Part shown: one piece after another, positions 35,508 through 46,568 of the stretch
How the letters are laid out: every line of letters starts with the position of its first letter
How positions within the stretch are numbered: position 1 is the stretch's first letter
Source: Polytrichum commune
Taxonomy: Eukaryota > Streptophyta > Polytrichopsida > Polytrichales > Polytrichaceae
Length of the DNA: 64,000 nucleotides
Reading direction: 5' to 3'
NCBI GenBank assembly: GCA_950295325.1
Contig: OX485803.1
Span: forward strand, 37,897,554-37,961,553
The notes under the pieces: model-generated
Told to the model about the DNA's origin: nothing
The model's database searches: none
What the model saw: the letters and a program-made list of their open reading frames with translations, nothing else
Position numbers and translations under genes: made by a program

Positions 35508-35689
35508 CGTAACCGGTTGGCCGCTTTGTTGAGCCGCGCAGGTGACCTAAACAATGGGTCACCTGTCACCATAACCGATTTAGATGATCATAACCGGCTG
35601 GGATGTCGAGGTTATCGTCTGCAAACCTGTGTGCTCAGAGCCAATCGTGTAGTGCCACCTCGGCGAAACAAAGTGGCCAACCGGTTACG
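35508..35689. repeat. foldback unit 2 with an inner hairpin
   Basis: Outer arms 35508-35530 and 35667-35689 (CGTAACCGGTTGGCC...) pair with one mismatch. Inside, CAGGTGACC (35539-35547) pairs with GGTCACCTG (35557-35565). It starts 3 bp after unit 1. ACCGGTT is the core word of both units. Confidence 0.85.
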
Positions 35690-36456
35690 TTTAGGATATT
35701 TGGTGGTTTCAAAAGACATTCAATCAAATCATGATGTATTTCAAAAACAATCAATCAATCGAATCCATCTTTCAACCAAAGTTATTGGTGTTTAATTTGT
35801 TCCACAAATATTTCATGACAACCTTCCGGGATTTCTAATGTTGTGCCCAAGAATGCTTTAATTCGCCAAGGTTTTCATTGGTGTTTGATCGGCCGTGTTT
35901 TCTTGTGCTATTTCTTCTTGTAGGAAACAACTTGAAAGCCATCATCATGATCTTGAATCTCATCTAGTTGTTTACCTTTAGATGATTGAGGCTCTAGAAT
36001 GTCATGGCCAAAGGCCTTGTTGGATTGTCAAGGTTTACGTTTTCAAAGCAGTTCCTAACAATCTTTGGTTAAATAATAGTGACACCAAATGGGTGCATTT
36101 TCATAGTCCGCCAAAATAATAACTTTGCAACATGGATCTATGGTGTTTAGTGAGGTTGTGCCGACACATCTTTCCTCTACATCCATTGCTACACAAAACT
36201 TAGGGAACTTAGCAAATTTATTTGCTTGATCAACCCCGACACTTCACCTAATCCTTGGGCAACCAAGTAATCACTAAGGGCATATTCTAAGGGTAGTTGC
36301 TTGAGTGTGACCCATGTGGGAAGCTTCAAACCAACATGCGATGGTGAATTGAATGCAATTGTGCCCCATTGTGTGTAGAAGGGAGTGGGCATGAGAGTTT
36401 GCTTGGCAGTGGCTAAATTATCATCTTTGAAATAAATTAACCTAATTAGCCCCAAC

Positions 36457-36804
36457 CTCGGGGGGGGGGGGGGTAGTCATTGGTTGGAGTAGCAATATAC
36501 GTGCGAACAAATGATAGGGTATTTTAAAAACATGGGGGCAAAAAATTATAAATGGACTTAAGAGTAATATAGGGTATCAAAAATGGCACAGGACATCTTT
36601 AAAGTACTATAGGGTATGGAATAATATGTAATTTGGAATTATAAGTAATGCAAGTCATTTTTTTTATCAACCCAAAGTAGAAAATTACATAATGATAGCA
36701 TGTGAAAAAAAAAGACTTGAAAGTAATACCCCCTTATAAAATAGTGGTTGTTTGCACCTATATCCTTAACTTTTTAACACACTCCCCCCCCCCCCCCCCC
36801 CGAG
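36457..36804. mobile_element. hAT-like MITE with G/C-run ends, copy 2
   Basis: Perfect 8-bp target duplication GCCCCAAC at 36449-36456 and 36805-36812. Ends are CTC plus about 15 G and about 19 C plus GAG. The interior is nearly identical to 27894-28232. No coding. Confidence 0.9.
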
Positions 36805-37037
36805 GCCCCAACATCATGTTTGTAAATAAGTTTGCTAAGGTTAACAATTTGATTGAGTGTTGTGAGCCAAGGGACTAGGAAATGCGCAAGTGGTTTCACT
36901 CCAATAAAAATGACTATCGGCATATGATCTTTGAGAAAATTTACCTTAGCCAGTAGACCTTAAGGGTCAATATTTGGGCCTTCAACGGAGTCTCGAACCA
37001 GAGAACCTTTGTGGCTCTTGGAGAAGCCACATGGCAA

Positions 37038-37388
37038 CCCTAACATTACCCAACCCAATACTCTTAACTCCGGCGCGGAGTTCGATGCGGCTCCGATGCG
37101 GCTCCGGGGAGGTTCGGATGCCAGCTCCGGTGGGTCTATTTTTCTGGCCCTCCCCGTTTTGGCCCCTTGATGACTTTTTTGGGTTTCTTTTTGCTAAATT
37201 TGGGTTCTACGGCCCAAATTACTCTAGGAGGCTCCTTATGAGATCAAGTAAGGCCCCACCCAATCAAAAAAATAGGGGGCAATTTTTGCCCCAACCCACC
37301 CGAACCCACCGGAGCTGGCATCCGAACCTCCCCGGAGCCGCATCGAACTCCGCGCCGGAGTTAAGAGTATTGGGTTGGGTAATGTTAT
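37038..37388. mobile_element. MITE sharing its ends with the MULE, copy 1
   Basis: Inverted ends CCCTAACATTACCCAACCCA, then CTCTTAACTCCGGCGCGGAG; total arms near 100 bp. The flanking direct repeat CCACATGGCAA (37027-37037, 37389-37399) fits a MULE target duplication of 9-11 bp. The last bases of the right end differ slightly. The first 13 bp equal the end of the 10.2-kb MULE. No coding. Confidence 0.88.
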
Positions 37389-37399
37389 CCACATGGCAA

Positions 37400-38478
37400 G
37401 GACTCTCTTGCTTCAAGTTTATGCTCCATGTGAATGCTCCATTCAATTCGTGCCAGTTCTAGGGTTGCCAAAAACATTCTTTGTTCATGGCTTCCTACTT
37501 GCTACTCAACTACATGCCAACTTTACTCATAAAAAATGGCCTTCTTGTTTCTTCGGGCAATGGTCTCTTATCTTTGTCTTTAGTAGATGGATATAACCTC
37601 TACCTTATGCCTATTGCTTGTTGTAACCACTCCTAAATGACATTCATATGACGATAGCCTGCCACTTATATCTTAAGTCCAAAAGACAAGAAACAAAGAT
37701 TCCCTATTTATACTATAGACTAAAATTATGTTCTACAATTATCAACGAAGGAGAGTGGTGGTCTTGGAAATCTTGACATTGAATAAGAAGGATTCGGTGA
37801 CTATGTGGGAGTCGTTGGAGTGTGGAGAGATTAGGGCTTAAATACCAATCATTCACACTAGGGATGCACAAGAGCACAATCAACAGTCTTACTCTATAGC
37901 TATGTTCGGGGAAAACCGACGGCTAGTTCATTATCAGCCGATGGATTTCCCCTCATGGCCGGTCCAAATTTCCAACCATCGGATGGCAATCCGACTGTAA
38001 TTTCAATCCTCTGGCAATTAGCCAATGGACCAAAAAATGTCCCGGAAATGTAGCCGATTCTTCTTGTGAGTTATTGGATTTTAGCTGGAAGCATCCAAAA
38101 CGCTATTTGTCTGGGGCATCTGATGATGCACTTGAGGAAGTACCCTAAACCTTAAACTTTTTGAATTATGCAACCTTTCCATGACCAAATCCAATTGCTT
38201 CTATGAAGAATTGGGGGACCCTTGGCCTTCAAGCGGTGAAGGCATTGCTAGGTTCAATTCATGCCAAGGATATTAACTCTTGAAATTTAAAGTTTTGAAC
38301 ATGCCTTTCTTTTCACTTATTCAAGATTTTGTACTAAAAAATGATTTCTAATAACTTTTTATACATTTTTTAAACAATTAGTGTTGATATGAATTCCATT
38401 TAATCATATTTTGGCCAATGAAAATATAGGCAATTGGCCGATTGATTTTACAAAAGACCGGCTGTAACGAACCTCTCA
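37400..38478. other. AT-rich DNA left of the retrotransposon
   Basis: No gene. 37900-38080 has palindromic words (CCGACGG, AGCCGATGG, CCATCGGATGG). Nothing else is supported. Confidence 0.5.
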
Positions 38479-38483
38479 CCGGT

Positions 38484-40267
38484 TGTGAGGCCAAACCCCC
38501 CACCCTTAAGCGTCCGTAGTCCGAGTAGTGGGTTTGGGCTCACATTCCTCCGCGGTATTGGATTTGGACTTGGATGAGTCCATAGTGCAATGTTCACCCT
38601 TCAAGTGGTCTTGGATTTAACTTTGGTCTTTGCTTCCTTTGTCTTGCCATCGCGAGAGTGCTCCACATTCTCCATTAAGTTGTGCACGTGGTTTATTTTT
38701 AAAGAGAGGATGCAAGTGTTAAAAAAAACACTATTCTCTATAGTCAATCTCAAATACATTTACTTGTGAAAGCCACACATAACACTAACTAGCATAATGT
38801 AACTAACTACTTGTCTATGAGCTAATTAGGTAGGCTATCTACTAAGCTCCTTCATGAACCCATCTCTTTACTTTCTAATTACATAAACCTAGCTCCTTCA
38901 TAAACCCAGCTCCTTCATAAACCCAGCTCTTTACTTTCTAACTAAACAAACCCAGCTCCTTCATAAACCCAGCTCCTTCATGAACCCAGCTTCTTAGCTT
39001 CTAACTAAACAAACCCAGGTCCTTCATAAACCCAGCTCCTTCATGAACCCACAACTTTGTAGTTGTAATCCCCAACTACCTCACTAATTATTCAAGCCCT
39101 TAACTAATCTTCCTACCTAATTTCCCTAATTCTACTAACAACCCCTTTCTAATCACACAATTCTTCTCTAATCCTAAAATCCTAAAATCCTAGAGAGGAG
39201 AGGGGGAGAGAGAATTTCCTAACTTCACTAAGACTAACTAATCCACACAAGTATATTTTTGCACTCATCACAACATCAAGTGCTCAACTCTTAAACATGG
39301 AACTTGCAACCACGTGTATTCAAAACATGAACTTAAAGTACCACAAATTGGAATCATGAATTAACTTTAAAATCCTTCACGTCAACACTAATTCTACCAA
39401 GAGGTCAAGCCCTCTTCAAGGCTAACAAGCCTTGGCTCTCAAACTAAAAACTAAGCACACACATGTGCTCCAATATGGCTTCCCACACCCACACTTATAA
39501 CTCGTGGGGTGCCTTGGAGCACAAAGGAAAGAGAGGATGAGTGAGGGAAGAATGAGGGATTATATAGTAAGCTTGAGGGGGTGAGCACCCTCAAGGCTCA
39601 CGATAAGCCCTTGAGATTTCCTCCTACTTAGTAGGCGCCAATCCTATCTTCTAAGTCTTCCTCCCTCAAATGATCAACAAGGATCCTAATTCGAACATTT
39701 AACTAGCCTTGGCTTTCTACCTACCACACTTTACCAAACTTGGGATGCTTCAACCCAAACTTAGCCTCCTTCGCTTTCCGCCGCCATAACTTTCTCCCCT
39801 TACTTTTCCAAATCGTCGCTCACCACTTAATTCAAACCACGATGCTTAACTCGTGATTTGATTGGTGCTTTGAGAATTTGCTTATCCTCCACCTTGCATT
39901 CTTCCTTGGGCCTTCCCCATTAAGTGGCCATGATGAGGTGGTCCACTTGTGCGCTCCATGTGATCCTCCATTCATCCCAATTCGAATGCACTTGCCTCTT
40001 GAGTCACTTTGGTTGTCTCCATCCATTTGTACTAGCCTACTCACTAACTACTCAATCCAAGTTCTCCTTACCTATCCTCATTCATTCAAATCCTTCCGAA
40101 GGTAAAAACACAATAACAACTCACATCCTAGCCTCTTACAACATGGTACTTCTAAGACTAACATTTCACTCTTTTTATATTTTTGTGAAGTAACATGCTA
40201 CTTCAAAGTGCATCAACTAACGTTTCAAGGGTCTAAGACTAAATGTGGGCACCCTTTTGGGCTCACA
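38484..40267 (-). repeat. 3' LTR of the retrotransposon (element orientation)
   Basis: Starts TGTGAGGCC and ends GGGCTCACA on the + strand, with 6-bp inverted tips. It carries a 17-bp-unit minisatellite (CCAGCTCCTTCATAAAC) at about 38888-39055. The short frames at 39832-40193 recur in the other LTR and are not genes. Confidence 0.96.
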
Positions 40268-40328
40268 TAATTGGCGACCATCGGGGGATGAATCCAAACA
40301 TCTCTTGCTCCAAGGGTAAGTTGCCTAG

Positions 40329-43300
40329 TCAAGCTCGGTACTCCTTACATCTACTTCCCGATGTACGGGTAGGAAAGAGCTCACCATTCAACGTTTCCAA
40401 TTGAATTGAATTATTAGGAAAGACCTCATAGACAAGGTAAGGTCCTAACCATACCGCATTGAATTTCGCCGGAAATTCAAGCTTTCGTGCGTCTTGAATC
40501 ATGACCATCATTCCCGGTGTTAGGGCCCTTCTCTTATGTCGTTTATCGAAAGTAATCTTTCTCCTTCTTTGGATTGCCTCAATATGTTGAGCCGCCATTC
40601 TCCTCCCTTCGTCAAGTGCTTCCAAATCGGTTAGTCGATTTCGTAAGGATTGACTTTCGGTAAGTCTCGTACTCACGGCCACCCTAAGTGACTCGACTTC
40701 ATATTCGATTGGTAGTGTCGCTTCAAGACCATAGACTAAGGAAAATGGTGTAGCACGCGTAGTTACCTTATAGGTTGTACGGTATGCCCAAAGTGCCGCC
40801 GTTAGTTTCGTATCCCAATCCCGCTTCGAGTCTATAACCGTCTTGCGTAGTATACTCACCAAAATTCCGTTAACCCTTTCCGTTTGTCCATTGGTTTGTG
40901 GGTGGTAGGGAGTAGTCTTCCGGTGATCAATTTTAAATTTCTCTGTCATCTCTCGAATCAAGTCATTCAAAAAGTGAGTACCCCTATCGCTTACTAGGAT
41001 CTTCGGCACCCCGAACCGCGAAATTATGTTTTCGTACATAAATGTTGCCGCGTGTTCCGCCGTGTCGGTCTTCACCGCTTTGGCTTCCGCCCACTTGGTG
41101 AGGTACTCGGTTGCCACCACAATATATTTCATTCCTTTTGAAGATTGGGGATGGACCTCACCCACATAGTCGATGCCCCATTTTTCGAAAGGAATTAAGG
41201 GTAATGATACATGTAAAGGCATCTCCATTCTAAGGTCGTCTCGGGCATACCGTTGGCAAGCGTCGCATTTCCTTACATAGTCATGGGCGTCCTTAAATAG
41301 TGTAGGCCAAAAGTAGCCCGCTCTAAGTATTTTTTGCCCGGTGAGTTGACCCGAGAAGTGACCGCCGCAAGCGCTATCGTGGCAAGCGATTAAAATCGCT
41401 TCAACCTCCGTTTTTGACACGCATCGTCGTAAAATACCATCGGACCCCCTTCTAAACAACCTATGGCCCACTACAACAAATTGCCTACTATTTACCCTCA
41501 CCTTCCTTCTCTCTTCTTTTGTCCACTCTTTGGGCAACTTGTGGGTTGTTAGAAATTCCACTATGCCCGCATACCACTCCGGTGTAGAAGTGACCACAAA
41601 GAGGCTATCATCTACTAACATATCATTTACCGGATTTTTTCCTATCTCCTCCGACAACCTAGACAAGTGGTCCGCTTGTAAATGCATACGACCCGGTTTA
41701 TATTCCACCGTGTAGTCGAATTCTTCTAATAACAAAACCCACCTAGCTAACCTACCACTTAACTCCGCCTTGTTAATTAGATACTTGATAGCCATGTGGT
41801 CAACAAAAAATACAACCGGGTTGCACATGAGGTAATGCCTAAACTTTTTAACGGAAAACACCATGGCTAGGCACTCCCTCTCCGTTGTAGAGTAGTTTCT
41901 TTCGGCGGGGGTCAATTGCTTACTCGCATAAGCTATAGGTTGATCCTTCTCTTTTTCTCCCGTTGCTTGACAAAGCGCACTCCCTATTGCCACATTACTA
42001 GCATCACAATAGACGTGAAAAGGTTTACCCCAATTGGGTGGTATCAACACCGGATAGGTGCTCAACCTATCCCGCAATTCCTCAAAGGCTTTTTGACAAG
42101 CATCCGTCCACTCGAATTTGACATCCTTTTTGAGCAAATGGGTAATGGGCACCGCTATCTTTGAAAAATTAGGAATAAGTTCCCGGTACCATCCCACATG
42201 TCCTAACAACTTAGAGATCCCCTTGGAATTGGTTGGAGTTGCCAAGTCGCTTATGGCCGCAATCTTATCCGGATCGGGTTCTCTACCTTTCTCACTAACA
42301 ACATAACCCAACAACACTCCCTTATTCACTCCCAAAAATGTCTTATCCGGGTTCAATGCTAACCTCATCTTCCTACACCTAACCAATGCCTCCCTAACAC
42401 AATGTAGGTGATCATCCACATTACTTTGTGTGCTAAAATCGTCCACAAAGACGGTCATGGATTTGAACAACAAGTCGGTGAAGATATACATTACTAATCG
42501 TTGGAAAGTAGCCGGGGCATTACATAACCCAAATGGCATCACTACCCACACAAAAATACCCCAAGGTGTAGTAAAAGCCGTTTTATGGATATCTTGGAGG
42601 GCTATGGAAATTTGATTATAACCCGCATACCCATCCATAAAGGTATATCGCGAATGACCTCCAACCTCCTCAAGCAACAAGGTGATAAAAGGTAAGGGGA
42701 AGTGATCCTTTTGTGTGCACGAATTCAATTTCCTATAGTCGACACAAACCCTTAATTTCCCATTTTTTTTCTTTACTAAGACCATAGGAGAAACCCAATC
42801 CGTGATTTCCACCGGCTTGATAAACCCGGCCTTCAATAACCTTTCCAATTCCGCTTTCACCAACAATTGCAATTGAGGATTCATCCTCCTCTCCTTTTGT
42901 CTAATTGGCCTCGCCCCCGGAATTAAAGGAATCCGGTGCTCTACCATTTCCCTAGGAATTCCCTTAAGCTCATCGTAGGACCATGCAAAAGTATCACTAA
43001 ACTCATCCACCAAATTGCTATACTCCCTAACCTCTTTCTCCCCCAATTTGGAGCCCATCTTCATTTGTCGGGTTTTTCCATTCTTTAATTTCACATCCAC
43101 GTACCGCCAATCCGCTTCCGACACATGTGCTTGTTCCTCTTTGTTCCGATACCAATCGGAAGGCACATTGGGGTAATCTTTCACATCTTGACCTACAACT
43201 ATCCCCGTAGACGTGGTCTTGAAATGTAAAGGCTCCTCCAATTTCGATGACTCAATAATCACATCCTCCTCTTGAGTCCCATCTACATGAATTAAACTAA

Positions 43301-46300
43301 CCTCACCCTCTTCCACGTCATCTACCCAAGGTGTTAACCCACCGCTAACCCACTCTTCCTCGGTGAGCACCTCACATGGCTCCAACAATGAGCCCTCTCC
43401 TAAACTAACACTAGGAAATTCACTCCCTAAGCCTACTTGGTGAAATGTAACCATTACATCAACCTCGGACTCGGGGTACTCCCTTAGCCATTGGGCATAA
43501 TCCCCATTATCCCCATAATTGTAAAAATTAGGACCTAGACTTCCCGAGCCCGAATCTATAACAACCCTTTGACCTTCGGGATGGACGACTCCCACCAATG
43601 CCTTGCCAATCTCATTCTCGTTTAAGTCATCAATTTCCTTCTCCAATGGCAAATACATCTCCTTCTTCATCCATCCTTCTAATGAACCAATGGACACTAT
43701 GACCCTATTACCCTCCGGACCATAAGTGATGGATGGTTTAGGTCCACCCCAATTGACCATAGCATTCGCCATCCGCAACCAAGGCCTACCTAGCAAAATG
43801 GGGAAGGTGTCCTTGTTGGAGTGCATTTTAATGACATGGAAGGTGACCAAGTACTCCTCACCTCCCGTAGTCATTCTACAATCCTTGATCATCCCCAAAG
43901 GCGTAGTCAAACTTTGATTTGCCATATTTATGACCAAAGGTGAAGGCCCCGTGAGTCCAAGTCCCAATTTTTTCATAGTATCCTCCGGTAGTATATTTAG
44001 ACTACTCCCTCCGTCGACTAGCACATTAGGAACCACCTTATCTACTATAACAACTTCTATTTCTATAGCTTTCACGTCTCTTCCACCTTGTGATTGGATC
44101 CTAGCGGCTATTTTAGCTTTCACCTTCCTCATCCTCTTGTGTACCGGCATTCCCTCCTTTAATGTTTTCCTTGCCGTGGGTGAAATTTCCAATAGTTGGC
44201 CGAAAGTAATATCCGCCTTGAGTGTACTAAGGTCCGCCCACAAGTCGTACCCGGTAGATCTTTCCACCTTAGAATTACCCACTACGTCGAATTCGTCTAC
44301 GGGAACCCCCGGTCCTTCCCATTCACCCACATCGCTATTATCCAAGTCATGTACCGCATTAGTCCTCTCCCTATCTTGTAAAATTATATTTTCCCTCTCC
44401 ACATCCTTAGTAGCTCTTCTAGCTACCCTATCCAACTCGGAGAGATTAATCTCTTCATCCGAAGAGTAATTTCCTTGCTCTCCTATTCCTACCTCCAACG
44501 GGGCATCCCCTCTCCTAGCCCTAGTAGTTACCGCTAGTGCAGGTGCTTCTTCAACCACACCCTTACCCTTCACTAACTCATATGTAATAGCATTGGTGTG
44601 AGGAGGCCATTGACTTTGCTCCTCTCCAATTCTCGTTGGGAGAGGAAGCATGTCATCACATGTGGCCTCCAACACTCCATCCATGAACCTAACATCTTGG
44701 GAGTTAGATGGTCCCGGATCCGTTGGAGGCGCTTGTCTCCCGTTACTACCATTAGGTGGAACTCCTTGTCTATTTTGTATTGGAATGTAACCGGTTGTAG
44801 TTTGCAAGCCCGCCGGTGGATGAAAAGTTTGCCTAGCATTACTATGGTCATAGTATAAGTTAGGTGGCCTAAGTTCATTGGCCGGTACTCCTTGTGGCCT
44901 AGCACCTCGCATATTATCCCTTGCTTGTTGTTGTGGATTAGCCACCGGGTAAGGGACATTAATTATTTTGTCCGGTTGGCGACACGTATCCGAGGGATGA
45001 CTTCCTCCACAATTGCTACAATTAAACTCTTGACCTTCGGACCAACATTGTCCTTGAGCGTGCCACCTTCCACAAAAGGGATGAAATTCCTTCTTCTCTA
45101 AATTTTGGCCACCTTGCCCTCTAGGTTGTGGTCCTCTATTGCTTCCATTTCCATAGTGAGGTGGCGCTTGACCTCGTTGATTTTGTTGAGGTGGGTTACC
45201 GTTTCCTCTTTGGTCACGGTTTTGTCCACTTCTACAAAATTGACGCGTGTGGCCCGGTTGGCCACATTGGACACACCATAATCCGGAAGAATGCCTACCC
45301 GACTCAACCGGGGGTGGAGGCCCCGGTTGTTGACTCCGGATCATTAATGACATTTGATCCGTGAGGCTTTGCATTTGTTTTATCATAGCCTCTTGGAATC
45401 CTAGTTGGCTAGCACCTAGTCTTCTCTCAACCTCCTCCAAGTGTGGATCCGTTCTAGGGGCCGGTAGTGCCAAAAGAGGTGCCGGTTCCCTAACCGCTAA
45501 AGGTCGGGGACCGGTGTCCACAATGGCATATGGAATTTGGTTCTCATACTTAGCGGGTTCTACCGCTACCACCCTAGGGCGTATGGGGATGAATTGTGGG
45601 ATCAATTCATCCTCCCTTCTCCATAGCCTTTCGTGATCTTTATCCAAGTTTTCAATATCTCTAGCCGCACGCTTGGCATCCGCCAAGGTCAAGGGATTCC
45701 TTTCTAGAACACCCCTAATAGTTCCGGACTTAAAAAACCCTTGAATGAAAAATTGCTTTAGCGTGTCGTCGTTGAGCATGGTACCCACAAATCTAGTGCA
45801 CACTAAATCAAACCTCCTAATGTAAGCCGAAATTTCTTCCTCCCTTCCTTGCTTCAATGACGACAATGCCCTTAATGCGGTACTTTGACCCACTTCCGGC
45901 CTAAATTTGTTAAGAAACTCCCTTTGTAATTGTTCCCATCCCCTAAAATGTCCCTCGGCATGATCCCGATACCATTCATAGGCTTCCCCCTCTAGAGTGG
46001 TAGGAAACCACACTAACCAATAACCCGGGTCGGTTATGAGGGAGCTAGCCAACCGTTCGATATACCGTTCCATGTGCCGAGAGGGGTCCTCATCCTTGGT
46101 CCCATAAAATTTAGGGAGATGAGATGGCATATCCATCGCCGCTAAATTTTGTGGAACCACAATTGGTAGGCCTCTTGGCCTAACCAATGGGTCTATTGGA
46201 GGTATAGGAGGTATGGGCGGAATTGGGGGTATGGGTGGTGGATCCATCCCCCGTTCCTCGGCCATGGTGACCGGTGAACTATTCAACAATCCCCTATCAA

Positions 46301-46568
46301 CTTCTACCGGGAATTCTTCTCTAAGTGTGTAATTTTCCGAAGAAGTTTCACCACTCAATTTGGAGGGAGTGATCTCCTCTTCAAGTTGAGCTCCAAGTTC
46401 TAAGGTGTCTAGAATTGACCTAGTCCTAGGTTCGACGTTCAAACAACTCTCTATTCTAACATTATCTTGTTCTAATCTATCACTGATTTTAGAGGACCGC
46501 CTCTTTCGAGTAGATTTCTCTAGTCCTACTATCAAACTTGGTTTTTGTGAGCGAGTCCTACCTTGCAT
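40329..46568 (-). CDS. Gag-Pol polyprotein of the Ty3/gypsy element, 2079 aa, uninterrupted
   Basis: Domains in order: a Pro-Ile repeat near 111-125; gag about 145-330 (WFPTTLEGEAYEWYRD); CX2CX4HX4C zinc knuckle at 432-445 and a second Cys-rich segment at 499-529; aspartic protease near 845-930 (VDGGSSLN, then LLGRPWL); reverse transcriptase about 1240-1430 with FVDD at 1374-1377; RNase H about 1515-1640 (D1522, E1565); integrase with zinc site H1730, H1737, C1768, C1771 and core D1800, D1861, E1897 (D-x35-E); a C-terminal GMMVMIQ-LGPYLV region, no chromodomain. Gag and Pol share one frame with no stop or frameshift. The start ATG is 909 bp from the 5' LTR, leaving a long leader (46569-47477). 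The stop lies 61 bp from the 3' LTR. No envelope-like gene is seen. It looks competent by sequence; activity is not shown. Confidence 0.96.
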   Translation of the reverse strand: MQGRTRSQKPSLIVGLEKSTRKRRSSKISDRLEQDNVRIESCLNVEPRTRSILDTLELGAQLEEEITPSKLSGETSSENYTLREEFPVEVDRGLLNSSPVTMAEERGMDPPPIPPIPPIPPIPPIDPLVRPRGLPIVVPQNLAAMDMPSHLPKFYGTKDEDPSRHMERYIERLASSLITDPGYWLVWFPTTLEGEAYEWYRDHAEGHFRGWEQLQREFLNKFRPEVGQSTALRALSSLKQGREEEISAYIRRFDLVCTRFVGTMLNDDTLKQFFIQGFFKSGTIRGVLERNPLTLADAKRAARDIENLDKDHERLWRREDELIPQFIPIRPRVVAVEPAKYENQIPYAIVDTGPRPLAVREPAPLLALPAPRTDPHLEEVERRLGASQLGFQEAMIKQMQSLTDQMSLMIRSQQPGPPPPVESGRHSSGLWCVQCGQPGHTRQFCRSGQNRDQRGNGNPPQQNQRGQAPPHYGNGSNRGPQPRGQGGQNLEKKEFHPFCGRWHAQGQCWSEGQEFNCSNCGGSHPSDTCRQPDKIINVPYPVANPQQQARDNMRGARPQGVPANELRPPNLYYDHSNARQTFHPPAGLQTTTGYIPIQNRQGVPPNGSNGRQAPPTDPGPSNSQDVRFMDGVLEATCDDMLPLPTRIGEEQSQWPPHTNAITYELVKGKGVVEEAPALAVTTRARRGDAPLEVGIGEQGNYSSDEEINLSELDRVARRATKDVERENIILQDRERTNAVHDLDNSDVGEWEGPGVPVDEFDVVGNSKVERSTGYDLWADLSTLKADITFGQLLEISPTARKTLKEGMPVHKRMRKVKAKIAARIQSQGGRDVKAIEIEVVIVDKVVPNVLVDGGSSLNILPEDTMKKLGLGLTGPSPLVINMANQSLTTPLGMIKDCRMTTGGEEYLVTFHVIKMHSNKDTFPILLGRPWLRMANAMVNWGGPKPSITYGPEGNRVIVSIGSLEGWMKKEMYLPLEKEIDDLNENEIGKALVGVVHPEGQRVVIDSGSGSLGPNFYNYGDNGDYAQWLREYPESEVDVMVTFHQVGLGSEFPSVSLGEGSLLEPCEVLTEEEWVSGGLTPWVDDVEEGEVSLIHVDGTQEEDVIIESSKLEEPLHFKTTSTGIVVGQDVKDYPNVPSDWYRNKEEQAHVSEADWRYVDVKLKNGKTRQMKMGSKLGEKEVREYSNLVDEFSDTFAWSYDELKGIPREMVEHRIPLIPGARPIRQKERRMNPQLQLLVKAELERLLKAGFIKPVEITDWVSPMVLVKKKNGKLRVCVDYRKLNSCTQKDHFPLPFITLLLEEVGGHSRYTFMDGYAGYNQISIALQDIHKTAFTTPWGIFVWVVMPFGLCNAPATFQRLVMYIFTDLLFKSMTVFVDDFSTQSNVDDHLHCVREALVRCRKMRLALNPDKTFLGVNKGVLLGYVVSEKGREPDPDKIAAISDLATPTNSKGISKLLGHVGWYRELIPNFSKIAVPITHLLKKDVKFEWTDACQKAFEELRDRLSTYPVLIPPNWGKPFHVYCDASNVAIGSALCQATGEKEKDQPIAYASKQLTPAERNYSTTERECLAMVFSVKKFRHYLMCNPVVFFVDHMAIKYLINKAELSGRLARWVLLLEEFDYTVEYKPGRMHLQADHLSRLSEEIGKNPVNDMLVDDSLFVVTSTPEWYAGIVEFLTTHKLPKEWTKEERRKVRVNSRQFVVVGHRLFRRGSDGILRRCVSKTEVEAILIACHDSACGGHFSGQLTGQKILRAGYFWPTLFKDAHDYVRKCDACQRYARDDLRMEMPLHVSLPLIPFEKWGIDYVGEVHPQSSKGMKYIVVATEYLTKWAEAKAVKTDTAEHAATFMYENIISRFGVPKILVSDRGTHFLNDLIREMTEKFKIDHRKTTPYHPQTNGQTERVNGILVSILRKTVIDSKRDWDTKLTAALWAYRTTYKVTTRATPFSLVYGLEATLPIEYEVESLRVAVSTRLTESQSLRNRLTDLEALDEGRRMAAQHIEAIQRRRKITFDKRHKRRALTPGMMVMIQDARKLEFPAKFNAVWLGPYLVYEVFPNNSIQLETLNGELFPTRTSGSRCKEYRA

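Noticed and set aside
35406-35795. 129-codon frame across the foldback units
   Set aside because: It is made by the palindromic DNA and extends past both units; no protein signature.
39832-40193. Frames present twice (also 48826-49187)
   Set aside because: They lie in the LTRs and are duplicated with them.
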